From: Toxonevra muliebris
Lineage: Eukaryota; Arthropoda; Insecta; Diptera; Pallopteridae
DNA length: 64,000 bases
Assembly (NCBI GenBank): GCA_963691655.1
Contig: OY829328.1
Coordinates: 74,094,400 to 74,158,399, forward strand
Direction: 5' to 3'
Below, in pieces: positions 47,528-59,735 of this stretch (the first letter of the stretch is position 1; every line of letters begins with the position of its first letter). Both the position numbers and the translations under genes were made by a program. The notes beneath the pieces were generated by a model. The model searched no databases and had not been told where the DNA came from. It saw nothing but the letters and a program-made list of their open reading frames with translations.

Positions 47528-48812
47528 AGGAGTGAGATCGAAAAATCTTAACATATATAAAATTCATTAATTCTTAAACGGTTGATCTTAGAGTTTTGGT
47601 TTTTTTTTATTTAATTGATAATATTTTACAAATTACAGAAAAATATAACTTTTATAGTTCTAACCACTATTTATGAAATCGTGGACCTTTTTTGGTAAGC
47701 CTTCCTTTAAAGATTTGATAGTTGTTTCAGACACTTTTTTGGAACAGTTTGCCCATCTTCTTTTAAAATCTTCTATATTTTGGGACACCTTTTTTGTGCT
47801 CTTTAAGTTTCTTTTCACAAGATCCCAATATCTCTCCACTGGTCTTAGCTCCGGACAATTTGAAGGATTGACCTCTCTTGGTGCAAAACTATGTTATTAC
47901 TTTGGTACCACTCCAGAGCTTTCTTGCCGTTGTGACATGATACCAAATTGAGCCAAAAATATGTGGACACATTGTGCTTTCTGATGAAAAGAAGAAGTCT
48001 TTTTTTCAAACATTCTTTGATGTATATTTCAGTATTTAGAGAGCCCACTGTAACAAATGACTTGCTTCTTTTGCCGCAACTGCATATAGCTTGCCATACC
48101 AGGAATTTTTTAGGAAATTTTGTCTGCTTTTGGATTCTAAAATGTTCTTCGACATTTCTTCGAGCATCAGCAACATAAAAATTTTAACCCGGAAGCTGCG
48201 TAAAATCTGCCAGTACATACGTTTCGTCGTCCATTACATTACTACATGAATATTTTTGTATGAAAATCAATTTTAATTTCCGAGCCCTACTTTTGGCGTC
48301 TAAATTTTTTGCAGCATTCCTGTCTGGAACTTTTTGGACTTTGTATGTTTTCAAACCTGCATTGGCTTTAACTTTTCGCACCAAATAGTCAGAGCACTGG
48401 GCTAACCGGGCAGCTTGTCTACCAAATGTATTTGGAGATCTTTCTATTTTCTTGACTTTCCCAATATCATGTGGTCCTTGTTTTCTTTCCGAACCAGGTT
48501 TCCTATCGATGGTCAAATTCTCCTGAAACTGTTTAATAACATTGGAAACAGTTTGACGGCAGACCTTCAATTCATTGGCCAATTTTTTGTAGGACCTATT
48601 TGGAATTTTTTGAAAATTTTTAATAATTTTAAAACGTACTTCTTTTTCTTCACTCATTTTGGTCAAACTCACAATAAATCCACATGTTTGTCATTAAAAA
48701 TAACAACTGACATATTTTTCAAAGATAACTAGATCAAAGAAATTTTTAAATTTTACACCCAAAAAAAATTATTGGGTAAAACGTGTGTTAAGATTTTTTC
48801 AATCTCACTCCT
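47528..48812 (-). mobile_element. Tc1/mariner element, DD37E type, second family
   Basis: 1285 bp between TA dinucleotides (47526-27, 48813-14), with termini AGGAGTGAGATCGAAAAA and an inverse TTTTTTCAATCTCACTCCT. The minus-strand transposase opens near 48657 (MSEEKEVRFKIIKNFQK) with HTH SYKKLANELKVCRQTVSNVI and a second DNA-binding part RSPNTFGRQAARLAQ. The first catalytic region is DDETYVLADFTQLPG. The expected WPD is WLN (second Asp replaced by Asn), and the last block NPSNCPELRPVERYW follows after a frame change near 47880. The spacing from that Asn to Glu is 37 residues. Its sequence is clearly distinct from copies A and B. Confidence 0.9.
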
Positions 48813-48814
48813 TA

Positions 48815-49640
48815 AAATTTTTTCTTCTGTTCCGTACTGAACAGATATAACCAAATAAGTATTTGATTCTTTTACGGTCGTATTTTAACCATACTTTCCT
48901 AGATACAGTGCAGGTGGAAAGTTTTTGAAATCTGTTAAAATGAATTACTGAAAAAGAATGGCCGGAATTGTTTTACATTCTGCCTGAGTAATGTCTGGAC
49001 TGATTCATACACTCGCTATTGCACCGGCACATTTATTGTTTTTATTACTTTTAAGACCTAAAATTCGGGAAAGGATTTAAACAAGCAAGTAACTCCTTTC
49101 ATTGATTAATCAGTTATAGAAAATATTAAATTTGCTTCTCAAATTTCCCAAAACCACAATAATTCCGCAATGTTGATGTATTCTGAGTAAAATCTTGCAC
49201 TAAATCCCCCAGTATATTGTGGATCGTCTGTATTGAGTTCCGTCTCGAAATTTACTCTTATGACTTCTTCTACAACCTTCTTTTGTTGGGAAAAATCTAT
49301 TGCAGTGGTATTAAGTAGTCAGTAATAGTAGGTTAGGCAGGTAAGTATAGAACCTATGATAAAACTCTACTTTACTTAATGTTCTGAGTCCTCTGAATCT
49401 AATTGCACTTGAGGCTGCCATAGCTTTAATATATTTACGTTAATAAGCACCGGATGTCTATGAGATCAGATATAGTATTAGAATAACGTATGAGGAATTA
49501 AATATGAACAAATTTCAATAGGAACCCTTCAATTTGTATGCAACAAACCAAAAAAAAAAAAGAAGAAGTTATCTCGAAGTAACCGAATTTTATTAGTAAT
49601 CATCCATATGGGTATTATTGTTTAAAAAATAAATCAAAAG
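48815..49640 (+). other. Unassigned intergenic sequence
   Basis: AT-rich; I see no gene, terminal repeat or recognisable LINE motif here. Confidence 0.4.
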
Positions 49641-50060
49641 CAATTATGTCGTTACCAGAATTAGAATGCAGAAAATTAATTTGCAAATTTTGCGCGAGCA
49701 GTCAGTACGGCATTCTCCTACTTAACTTAGAAAGGGAGCCTCGTCTAGTGGGTCTAGTGATGAACGAAAACAAAACGAAATACCTTGTGTCAACAAACAA
49801 AGAATCACAGCGTTTTGGACAAAATGTCACTGTTGAAAATTACAAATTCGAAGTCGTCAAGGATTTCGTTTATCTTGAATTCAGCATCAAAACCAACAAT
49901 AATGTCAACCTTGAGATCAAGCAAAGAATAACTCTTGCCAAACTTTTGACTTAGATTTTTGTATTTTTGGCCTATGGCAGCCTGATGAATGAATACTAGA
50001 CTGGAGTTCCAGCTGCTTCAAGTTCGATTTCAAGATAAGAAGTAAATGTTTTAAAAAATA
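49641..50060 (+). mobile_element. RTE-like LINE scrap
   Basis: EREPRLVGLVMNENKTKYLV, then a second block ENYKFEVVKDFVYLEFSI...VNLEIKQRITLAK, and after a stop FLAYGSLMNEY, match the region just after the YADD box of RTE-like reverse transcriptases (GLxINxxKTKYL, FxYLG). Only this short part is left. Confidence 0.6.
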
Positions 50061-50306
50061 TTCTAATAATATATTATTAAATTACATTTCTAGTACACCA
50101 TGGCGTATGAGTAACATTATATTCTTACCTGCATATAAATGCTCGTGTGGACTGTAATCAGTAACCCAACCCATTTATTTTTTTCTCTTAGCAATATCCA
50201 TCGTTTCCTCCCCTCCCCCTCCTCTATCAATCAAAAGTAAAACGTAATCAAATAGATATATAAATACGAAGTACACCGTGACGTATGAGTAATATTATAC
50301 CATATA

Positions 50307-52290
50307 TGAGGCATTCTTTTACAAATCGAACACTTTTATTGGTCAACATTTTTGATTTGCTTCAAATTTTTTTTACGCGGTTCCTATACAAAATAAGCGG
50401 ACTTGTAGTCCGCCATTTTTTTTTTTTTTTTCTATCACTATTTTCGAAAATATAGAGAGATAAAGTTTACGTGATTCGCCGATTATAGTCTTTTTCAAAT
50501 CGCGATAACTCCACTTCTATTCATGGCATTGAATAAAATAAACAACCATTTTAAAGGTATTGAAAATCTCAATATTTGTGTATTATTGGTTGTAAAAATT
50601 GTTGCAGAAAAATATTTGTTATTAACAATTAAATAATTGAAATTCAGTTTACTATTCGTTCGCGATGGAATAAAAAATTTAAAAAAATACTATCGTATTC
50701 CTTGGAAAATTTCCTATAGAAAACATATTTTTTCAGAGTGGTAGATTCATATTGGCTATATATAAAATTCATTAATTACGACGGAAGAATGCGCTTCGCG
50801 ACGCGTAACGTGGCATTGAGCGAATTCTGAATGCATTCAATCACTACGCATCACTAAGTTGCGGAGACTAAGAAGTAAATACAATGAAAATATAAAATTC
50901 GGCTATTATTGAGAGTATGAATGTATAAACTCGTAATTGTGACTAACTTCATATCTATCATACGCGCCATTTTTTTGACATTGACAGCTATTCTATCTCG
51001 AAGGGTGCCAAAAATACTATAAGAATTGATCTGTCAAATAATTTTCATAATTTTACAAAAGTGTTTTACTATAGCTGAAAATTTCGAATTTCGTGCCAAC
51101 AAAACAACATTTGCGGGAAGTTTTAATTTGCTTCTTCCATTTAAAGAAAAACGCAACTAGTAAACGTAAACGATGGTTTACTCACTGAAGCTTATCCTGA
51201 CTGTGCTATAGACGTTAGAATGTGTCAGGTGTGGTATGCTCGTTTCAAAAGTGGTGATTTTGATGTTGAAGACAGGGAACGTTCAGGCGGCCCGAAGAAG
51301 ATTCATGTCTAACGCAACAAGAACTTGCAGAATCTTTAGGAGTTGATCAATCAACCATTTCTAAACGATTAAAAGCATTGGGAATGATTCAAAAGCAAGG
51401 AAATTGGGTGCCGTACGAACTGAAGCCGAAAGACGTCGAACGACGATTTTTAACATGTGAACTGCTGATTGAACGACAGAAAAGAAAGGGTTTTCTGCAT
51501 CGTATTGTGACTGGCGGTGAAAAGTGGATACGTTACGATAACCCAAAGCGTAAAAAATCATGGGGACCGCCCGGACATGCATCAACATCAACGGCAAAGC
51601 CGAACATCCATGGATCCAAGCTCATGCTGTGTATTTGGTGGGATATGAAAGATGTCGTGTATTATGAGCTATTGAAACCGAATGAAACGATCACTGGCGA
51701 CCGCTACCGACTACAATTGATGCGTTTGAACCGAGCATTAAAAGATAAGAGGCCAGAATATGAGAATAGACACGACGAAGTTATTCTTCAGCACGACGAT
51801 GCTCGGCCGCATGTTGCAAGGCAAGTAAAAACATACTTGGAAACGCTGAAATGGAAAGTGCTACCCCACCCGCCGTATTCTCCAGACATTGCTCCTTCTG
51901 ATTACCACTTGTTCCGATCGATGACACATGGCCTGGCTGAACAGCACATCCGTTCTTACGAAGAACTCAAAAAATGGGTCGATTCGTGGATAGCCTCAAA
52001 AGATGAGGAGTTCTTTCGACGCGGAATCCGTATGCTACCAGAAAGATGGGAAAAGGTTGTGGCTAACGATGGACAATACTTTAAAGGATAAATTTATAAT
52101 CACTTTTTCACAATAAATGTCCAAATTACGAAAAAAGTACGAGTTTATACATTCATACTCCCAATATTAAGAAAAAAAAAATGGCGGACTACAAGTCCGC
52201 TTATTTTGTATAGAAACCGCGTAAAAAAAATTTGAAGCAAATCAAAAATGTTGACCAATAAAAGTGTTCGATTTGTAAAAGAATGTCTCA
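50307..52290. mobile_element. MITE with about 119-bp inverted repeats, host of a nested mariner
   Basis: Left arm 50307-50426 and right arm 52172-52290 are almost exact inverse copies (starting TGAGGCATTCTTTTACAAAT), each flanked outside by TA (50305-06, 52291-92). Each arm includes a hairpin GCGGACTTGTAGTCCGC next to a poly-T/A run. Removing the mariner at 50909-52164 leaves about 0.73 kb with no coding potential, so this is a long-armed MITE using a TA target, perhaps mobilised by a Tc1/mariner transposase. No relative of its ends is found among the other elements in the window. Confidence 0.8.
50909..52164 (+). mobile_element. mariner (DD34D) nested in the MITE
   Basis: 1256 bp with termini TTGAGAGTATGAATGTATAA and the inverse TTATACATTCATACTCCCAA, between TA dinucleotides (50907-08, 52165-66). 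The N-terminal HTH part (LTQQELAESLGVDQSTISKR, about 51310-51370) is broken by stops and frameshifts. From 51378 a 237-codon frame is open to 52091. In the first catalytic motif GDEKW is GGEKW (Asp lost). The second, LQHDDARPH, and the third, SPDIAPSDYHLF, are intact, with 34 residues between the two Asp. So the C-terminal half is well preserved but the enzyme is dead. Confidence 0.93.
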
Positions 52291-52292
52291 TA

Positions 52293-53570
52293 TGTAATAT
52301 GTTAATTCACTTGGGGATTGACGGAATCACGTAGTCAGCCTATTTACTCATTGACATCCATGATGCAGATCTATCACTTAGTAGTGGTTTTTGAAAAGTT
52401 TAAGTTTTAAGTGTAGAAAGTGGTCGTGGCAAGATTTCAAAGTAGCTCTTCTTCGCAATTTATATTTACTAAACCTTCTCTCTGTACATTCAACACCTAA
52501 TGAATACTTTTGCAATGAAAGAGCACTTGCGTCGTGGATTGGCAGTGGGTTAAAGTACCCGGTTTTTGGAGATTAATTCAAAAAATTAATTTTAAGATGC
52601 ATAATAATCTACCTACACCACTGATTCCTTGTATGTCTTCATCAAAATTATACACATGTAAGTTTCAGCATTATTGAAGTGTTCTTAGCAGACTCTCACA
52701 CCCAGCCCGGAGTCCACTCTTGACAGAATTTCATTGTGCTCATAATTTTCAACAAACCAGTGCTCTATTTCTCTCAGTTTGACTTCACTTGAAGCTGCAA
52801 TGGCACACCAAGAATGTTTTTAATTCATAATTTCTCCACAGTAACAACTACTTACAATTACAAGTTTCTTAATTATAATATTCAGATGGATTACTTCTTT
52901 TTTTTCTAATTTACAAAAACTTTGCTAGCATAAAATAAAAAAATAAAAATAAAAAAATAAAAATAAAAACATTAAAAACAGTTAACATAAATGATTAAAT
53001 TTAGCTAGTATAGTATCCAAAAAAAATAAAGAAAAAAAAATAAATAAAAATAAATGTGGCCGATAATTTCTAAAAAAATATAAACCACAATAAAGTATTA
53101 AAAACATTGTATACATATTTAGCTACAACTAAATACTAAGTAGGAATGAATGATGAAAAACAAAATCAAAACATATTTGTAAAATTAAGATTTACATACT
53201 TACATAAATATAGATATGTATGTATTAATTAAAATTAGTTTCAAATCGAAAGAAATCAAAAAATAATATTACATATTTGTAAGAGAAAATAAAATGTCAA
53301 AAGAACACAAAATACAATTTTTTTTTTATTTGTAAATAGCAATAAACGAAAGTATAATAAAATAAACTATATAAAAAATTAACAAATTAAAAACAAAAAA
53401 TAAAAAAAAAAAACATTTTATTATTATATATATTTAAAAAATAAATAAATCAAAAGAATTATTTAAATTGATTGTGAGTCAAAAGAAAATTAGTGTAAAA
53501 TCAATGAATTAAAATTAATAAATAAAAAAAATAAAAAGAAAAAAAACTGTTTCTGACTTTTATTATGTGC
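52293..53570 (+). other. AT-rich intergenic stretch
   Basis: AAATA-type low complexity dominates 52930-53560. The only sizeable open frame (52391-52576) is unremarkable. No gene is recognised. Confidence 0.5.
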
Positions 53571-53578
53571 AGTGGAAC

Positions 53579-54573
53579 CAGGGCCGTAGCCAGAAATCTT
53601 TTTCGGGGGGTTTTTCATTCGAAGAAAATATTCATAAATAATTTTTATCAAAAAGATTTTTAAATACAATAAATTAAATCAATGATACATTTGATGGACC
53701 CTACAAAATTAAAATTTTAGGAAAAATTTTCCGTTTTTTTTTAATCTTAACCTCAAAAAAATGGCAAAAAGTGACAAAAAATTCCCAGAATAATCAAATT
53801 AAATTTTTTCAATGAGGGACATAACTCATTGACTTCCCACTACTGATGATGTACCCAACCTCAAAAAAATTACCAAAAATAGTAGAGGCTCATTTTTTTC
53901 AAATGACCATCATTGGAAATTTGAGCCATTATCAATGATAAGGAACCCGGATGAGGTTGGCTTATATTTCCTAAATTCGTGAAGTCACAGCATTGAAAGA
54001 GATCTTTCAAGTCGTGGTGCTCTGAGCAATAATGCGTTAAAAAATTAATTATACTTTAAGATTACCTCCTAAAACTGCATGGGTTTTGCTAATAAGATAG
54101 AGTTTTCGCGAAAGAATTTTTCACGTTGAACACGAATCTGAGGTCAAAAATTTCCCATCACGTCACGTTTTAGGAAAAAATGGAGTTCAAGCAAGTCTAA
54201 TTTTACAAGGAGAATCCGATCATTTTTTCTATTTTTTTATTAATTTTTAAACTTTTCAAACTGATTCAGGACGAAACTTTAAATCAAAAACAGTTACTGA
54301 CCTAAAAAAACTTTGAACTTCCGTAGTCAAACCTCATGTCGAAGAAAACAAATCGGATTTGATCGCATAGTGTAACTAAGATTTCAAATTTATTTTTTAT
54401 ATTTGACTTTTTAGAAAAAAAAAAACGATGGAAGTAAAAAATATCGTTAAATAGGTTTTTTTATTGACTTTTTTTCCATCCATTGGCAATTAATCTCAAA
54501 AATTAGAATGAATTTTCCACATCTAGGGGGGGGGGGTCAGAACCCCCAAAACCTCCCCCTAAATACGGCCTTG
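53579..54573. mobile_element. hAT-type MITE, copy 1
   Basis: Termini CAGGGCCGTA and TACGGCCTTG (inverse, one mismatch) are flanked by a perfect 8-bp duplication AGTGGAAC (53571-53578, 54574-54581), with YARNG-type ends: hAT superfamily. Just inside are a G-run (about 53605) and, at the other end, a G-run followed by CAGAACCCCCAAAACCTCCCCC, giving G/C-run subterminal structure. No ORF. 995 bp. A second copy is at 59736-60938. Confidence 0.85.
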
Positions 54574-54601
54574 AGTGGAACGTTAGGTTGAGTTTAATAT
54601 A

Positions 54602-56729
54602 CCACCTTGATCAAAAAGTTCCCGGAATAACCACCGTGTGGCGCTTCCATCGTTCCGATTTGAGTTCTGTTTTTTTTTTTTTTTGTTAAGTTGGTACATC
54701 TGTTGTTGATATTCCTTATAAATCTTAGCGTCATAGCTTGACATTTGCAAAAGTTACGTAGTCAAGAGTACATCTATCTCTGTGTGTGTTGGCGATTTTT
54801 TACAATTTTAGAAATGGAGACCGTGTTGACGTTGCACAGTGCTTCGAGAGTGGACAAAAATCAAAAAAAGTTTTGTCTCCGATCATTAAAATTTTGATGT
54901 CATTTTAAAGGGAATAGAATATGTATAACGAACCCAAAATATTTTTTACAGCGGTTGTGTCTTGAAGGAGTAAGGGCTTGCCAAAGTCGATCAATTTAAG
55001 AAGCAAATATTGAAATAAGAAATTGAAATTTTTATGACTCTTGCAAAATAATTGCTTAAAAATCAAGTATCATTGACAGCGCTTTCATTTTTTTTTTATT
55101 ATAAGAGGAATAATATTACCTACTTCACAACATATATATATATTTTTTTTTAAACAGAACATTTTTTTTTAGACATTTTTTTTAAATTAATATTTTTTCA
55201 GAGGAAAACTTAAAAAATCGTTAAGTTCAGTAAATAATATAAAACATTAGGCCGCAAAAGGCTGTGGTCTCGTGCTTTTTTTTGTTAATAATAATCCTTA
55301 CTTTTTTAAATGGAGGAAAAAATTGGCAAACTTCGTCCAACCTTAGGAGAAAATCACTATTTACTAATACTCTGAAAAACAAAAAAAAAAAAAAATTTAA
55401 GGAGATTTATTGAATTATTTCAACTTCTCAAAGCAATTTTTTTTGTACCATTATTTTCATGGCTTGGTCTTCAAAGCATTCTAAAGCATAAATTTTAACC
55501 TATTAGTTACAAACCTCAAGTAAATATGTTGACAATACATTGAATTTAAATTTCTCCGAGTTTTAGGAGTCTCCTAATATTGACAGATACCCACGTTTGG
55601 TATACAAATTATATATGTATTCGCACTATTGGCGTACAAAATATTTGAATTGGTTTTTTCTCGTAAATGTACAAATGTGTTCAAAAAAAAGTAGTTCTTG
55701 AAATTAAAGGAAAAAAAAAACAGAAGTTTTAGAAGGAAGCGGCGTGGCAAGCTTAGCAAAAGAATATAATGTCGTCAAGGCTTAAATGATGGTTTTTAGG
55801 AATCTCTATTCCTTGAATTTTGGCATTCGCAAACGTGAACACCCTTGGTTTTAATTAGTTCACGATATCGAGAACCCACTGCATTTTTAAAACAATTACT
55901 TTTGGCTGTTATGTCAATATTAAAATTTGTATTAGTATTTTGCAAAAGCAGACTGTTTCATTAAATTCAAAGAACTCCTATTTTTGTCCAACTTTTATAT
56001 GGGGACGGAGCACTGTGCGTAGCAAAATACATGATTTTCGAGGCTGAATCCGATCCCACATTCATGAAATGGATCACTACTGTAGACGAGACGTGAGTTT
56101 ATGAGTACGACACGCAATCCACACATCAGGCAAGTAAATGGCGTTCACCAAACGAGCCGAACACGTCCTTTTCAGTCAAAAAAGAAGGCAATGCTCACGG
56201 TTTTCATGAATTACAAAGGTGTAGTGCATCATGAATTTTTGCCAGAAGGCCAGACAGTAAACAAAGAGTATTATTTGGGCGTTATGAGGCATTTGCGTGA
56301 AGCAATTCGCCGAAGACACCAGAATTGTGGACAGAAAACTCATGGATTTTGCACCATGATAACGAACAGTCGCACAGTGCCATCATTATTCGTAATTTTT
56401 TGACGAAAAATGCAACAAATACCATCCAACAGCCACCGAATTCACCTGATTTCGCTCCCTGTGACTTCTTTCTGTTCAATCGAGTTAAAAAACCATTACG
56501 GGAAATTCTTTTCAGCAGCCGAGAGGAAGTAATGGAAAAATCGCAGGAACCGCTGATGGACATACCGAAAACCGAATATAAAAAATGTTTCGAGGATTGG
56601 ATCAAGCTCTGGCATAAGTGCATTGCAGTCGATGGAGATTATTTTGAAGGGGACAATATAGATTTAGATGAATAAACTTGTATTTTTAATTTTCTGAATA
56701 AATTCCGGTAAGTTTTTGATCAAGGTAGT
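54602..56729 (+). mobile_element. mariner (DD34D) with an internal insertion
   Basis: Termini CCACCTTGATCAAAAAGTT and the inverse AACTTTTTGATCAAGGTAG-like end (56709-56729) lie next to TA (54600-01, 56730-31). The transposase start remnants (DRVDVAQCFESGQKSKK, about 54815-54865) are separated from the catalytic part (VDETWVYEYDT region near 56075; LHHDNEQSH at 56340-56370; SPDFAPCDFFLFNRVKKPL at 56440-56500) by AT-rich sequence. At 2128 bp it is about 0.8 kb longer than a normal mariner. All three catalytic Asp remain, with 34 residues between the second and third. Frameshifts and stops break the frame. A foreign piece near 55700-55785 (LEGSGVASLAKEYNVVKA) resembles the HTH of a pogo/Jerky-type protein. 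Confidence 0.85.
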
Positions 56730-56800
56730 ACACTAAAGGTAGAGTTCACATTCCAATCAGTGTAAGTATAACTTAGTAACTATTATAGGATTGAAATATA

Positions 56801-58102
56801 AAGCGCGGTTCACGCAAAATTGGAACGCAGGAAAGTTGCTGTATCCTTTTAACCAGAACACTCAGAATAACAAATAATGCATTAAATGATAAGTTTAAGA
56901 TTGTGTTTTAAAACTATAATATTAAACGATTTAAATTTCTTTGTTGTGCAAAAAGTTCCGGGTATTCCTTTTAATGGACACAATCAACCTTTGAACATCC
57001 GCTCTGGATACTTTTGCCGCGATTTGGTTCCATTTTAGTAACATTGAATTCACATTTTTGACAGTACCTGCATTTTTCTTCAACTTATATTTTGTAATAG
57101 CTCAGTATTTTTCGATCGGTCGAAGCTGGAGGCAATTGGGTGGATTCATATATTTGGGCACTACATCTACTTTATTTGTCTGATACCAATCCATGGTTTT
57201 CTTAGAGTAGTGGCAACTGGCTAAATCAGGCCAAGCCATCACTGGTGAATGATGGTGACGAACAAATGGCAATAGTCGTTTCGAAAGGCACTCTTTGATG
57301 TAAATACCAGACGTCATAGAAGAGGATGTCACAAATGCCCTGGATTTGAGACCACAGCTGCAAATAGCCTGCCACACCATTGCTTTCTTTGTAAGTTTAT
57401 CCATTTTTATGTACTTGAATTTTGAGGGTACATTACCACGATTCGTTGCCATATAAAATTTTTGACCTGGAAGCTGTTTAAGATCAAATTTTACATATGA
57501 TTCGTCATCCATAATAATGCATCCATTGAATTTGGTCAAAACATTATTATAAAGAAGACGAGCACGTTTTTTGGCCAGCAAATTCTGTTTGTCTGTTCTA
57601 TTTGGATATTTTATAGCACGATAGCACTTTAGCCCAGCTTTTATGCGTATTCGTCTAGCAGTACTTTTGCTGGTATTGAATTTTTTGGCACGATCGCTAT
57701 CCGATAGTCCGGGATTGCTTTTGATGGGCCTCAAGATCTTTGCCTTTAATTTTAGGTTGGTGGTTCCCGTTTTGTTCACAACTTTTTTAGCTCTTTCAAC
57801 ACTAAGAGTTTCTTTATATCGTTTTATAACTCCACATATCGTTCTTTTGGAGATATTTAACACTTTCGTAATCTTTGAACCAGACCACGACGGATTTTCA
57901 ATAAATTTGTTCACAATCAATTTTCTATTTGCAGCTTCCATTGTGCACACAATCACCAACTTGCGATCAATTAAAATGAAAAATTTAACAACTAACGGTA
58001 ACGGTATTGTAAACAAATCCCAGTAAAAAATTTGTTGTTCTTATGACTAGGGGCGACGTGTTGACCACAACAAAGCGTGCCAATTTGGCGTGAACCGCGC
58101 TT
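56801..58102 (-). mobile_element. Tc1/mariner element, DD37E type, copy B
   Basis: 1302 bp, termini AAGCGCGGTTCACGC and the inverse GCGTGAACCGCGCTT, flanked by TA (56799-800, 58103-104). The minus frame is open from about 57941 (MEAANRKLIVNKF, the likely start; the longer frame to 58016 adds non-conserved residues) down to 57102, covering both HTHs and the catalytic blocks DDESYVKFDLKQLPGQ, WPDLASCHYS and LRPIEKY. There a TGA replaces the Trp codon seen in copy A, and the same frame then continues to about 56930. A single nonsense base is the only major lesion I see, making this the best-preserved transposase in the window. Confidence 0.94.
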
Positions 58103-58395
58103 TACATACTATTTAAGAATATCAGACAAAAAAAAATACTTCGAATTAAGCCCATACCTGTTTTAATATTATGCTCATAGTCCAGTCGGTTGAGTAAAAA
58201 ATCCACAAAAAGTTCATAATAATTCTTATCTGAGATTTTTCTTCAGTAATTGTTGGTGATGGGTGTATGGTAGATAGAAAACCCGCAAAAATCAGTTCTG
58301 GATGCCAAAAAAAACTCCTCTAGCTCCGCCTATTGTCAAATTTAACTTCAATCTCAGTTTCCAAGCTGTGCAACGTAGTAATGAGAGCAGCTTAA

Positions 58396-59280
58396 TTGAG
58401 AGGCTGAGAGGAAAAGTGGTATAACTTCTACGTTCAGAAAAAAATGGAATAATTTGGCTTAAGAGCAAAAGCAAAACGAAATATGTTCAGAGCAAAAGTG
58501 AAACGAAATATGTTCAGAGCGAAAACGGAATAAAAAATTATGCTGTTCTTGCTCTGAAATAATTATTATACCATTTTTGCTCTTACTTTTAAGGCGTTTC
58601 ATTTTCACTCTAAACCGTATTACTTATGCCATTCTTGCACTGACACTCTAAATTTTTTCACTTTTACTCTTATATAAATTTTAGCTCGCTTTTCCTCTCA
58701 TCCTGTAAACCATTCGAAAGTGATATAAAACCGAATCGTCCTCATTTGAGAGGCTAAGAGGAAAAGTGATATAACTTCCACGTTCAGAAACGAAATATGT
58801 TCAGAGCGAAAATGGAATAAAAAACTATGCTGTTCTTGCTCTAAAAGAATTGTTATACCATTTTTGCTCTTACTTTTAAGGCGTTTCATTTTCACTCTAA
58901 ACCGTATTACTTATGCCATTCTTGCACTGACACTCTAAATTATTTCACTTTTACTCTTATATAAATTTTAGCTCGCTTTTCCTCTCATCCTGTAAACCAT
59001 TCGAAAGTGATATAAAACCGAATCGTCCTCATTTGAGAGGCTGAGAGGAAAAGTGATATAACTTCCACGTTCAGAAACGAAATATGTTCAGAGCGAAAAC
59101 GGAATAAAAAACTATGCTGTTCTTGCTCTGAAAGAATTGTTATACCATTTTTGCTCTTACTTTTAAGGCGTTTCATTTTCACTCTAAACCGTATTACTTA
59201 TGCCATTCTTGCACTGACACTCTAAATTATTTCACTCTTGTTCTTATATAAATTTTAGCCTGCTTTTCCTCTCAGCCTGT
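58396..59280. repeat. Three-unit array of a MITE, period 287 bp
   Basis: Outer termini are AGGCTGAGAGGAAAAG (58400) and the inverse CTTTTCCTCTCAGCCT (ending near 59278). Units start at 58396, 58746 and 59033. Between units the same 39-bp spacer, beginning AAACCATTCGAAAGTG and ending AATCGTCCTCAT, recurs at 58707 and 58994. Unit 1 is about 60 bp longer because of an extra AAACGAAATATGTTCAGAGC duplication. A 65-codon minus frame in each unit is a passenger. Related to 63174-63771. Confidence 0.88.
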
Positions 59281-59735
59281 CAATTCACCAATACCATAAA
59301 CAAGTCTTTAACTGCCCATTCGTAATCTTAATTCAATATTGCACGCATGCCATTCCCAGTTACTTTGTTAAAAGAAACTTATTTACAAAATCAAGTAAAG
59401 AAAATTATTTGTAGCCACTTAAAAAAAAATATTTGTTAAAATTAAAAAAAAAAAAAACAATAACTACAGCCACATCATTTTTATTTGTCACACAACATAA
59501 TGTTGTGACAGTAAATTATTACACCAACTTTACAGACATGGGTTCCTCCTACCAACTACTCTACATTTCGCTAACCGTAAACCATTCAACTGCTATAAGA
59601 ATCCAATCAAAAAGTTGAAAAAATAAGAAAAAAGAAAAGTGAACAATTAATTTCAATTAAAAGTTCATTGAATTGAATTCATATTGAATTTGCACACATG
59701 CAGGCAGAAGTAAATATACAAGCAAACATACACGG
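59281..59735 (+). other. AT-rich intergenic stretch
   Basis: No gene or element end is recognised. Confidence 0.5.
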
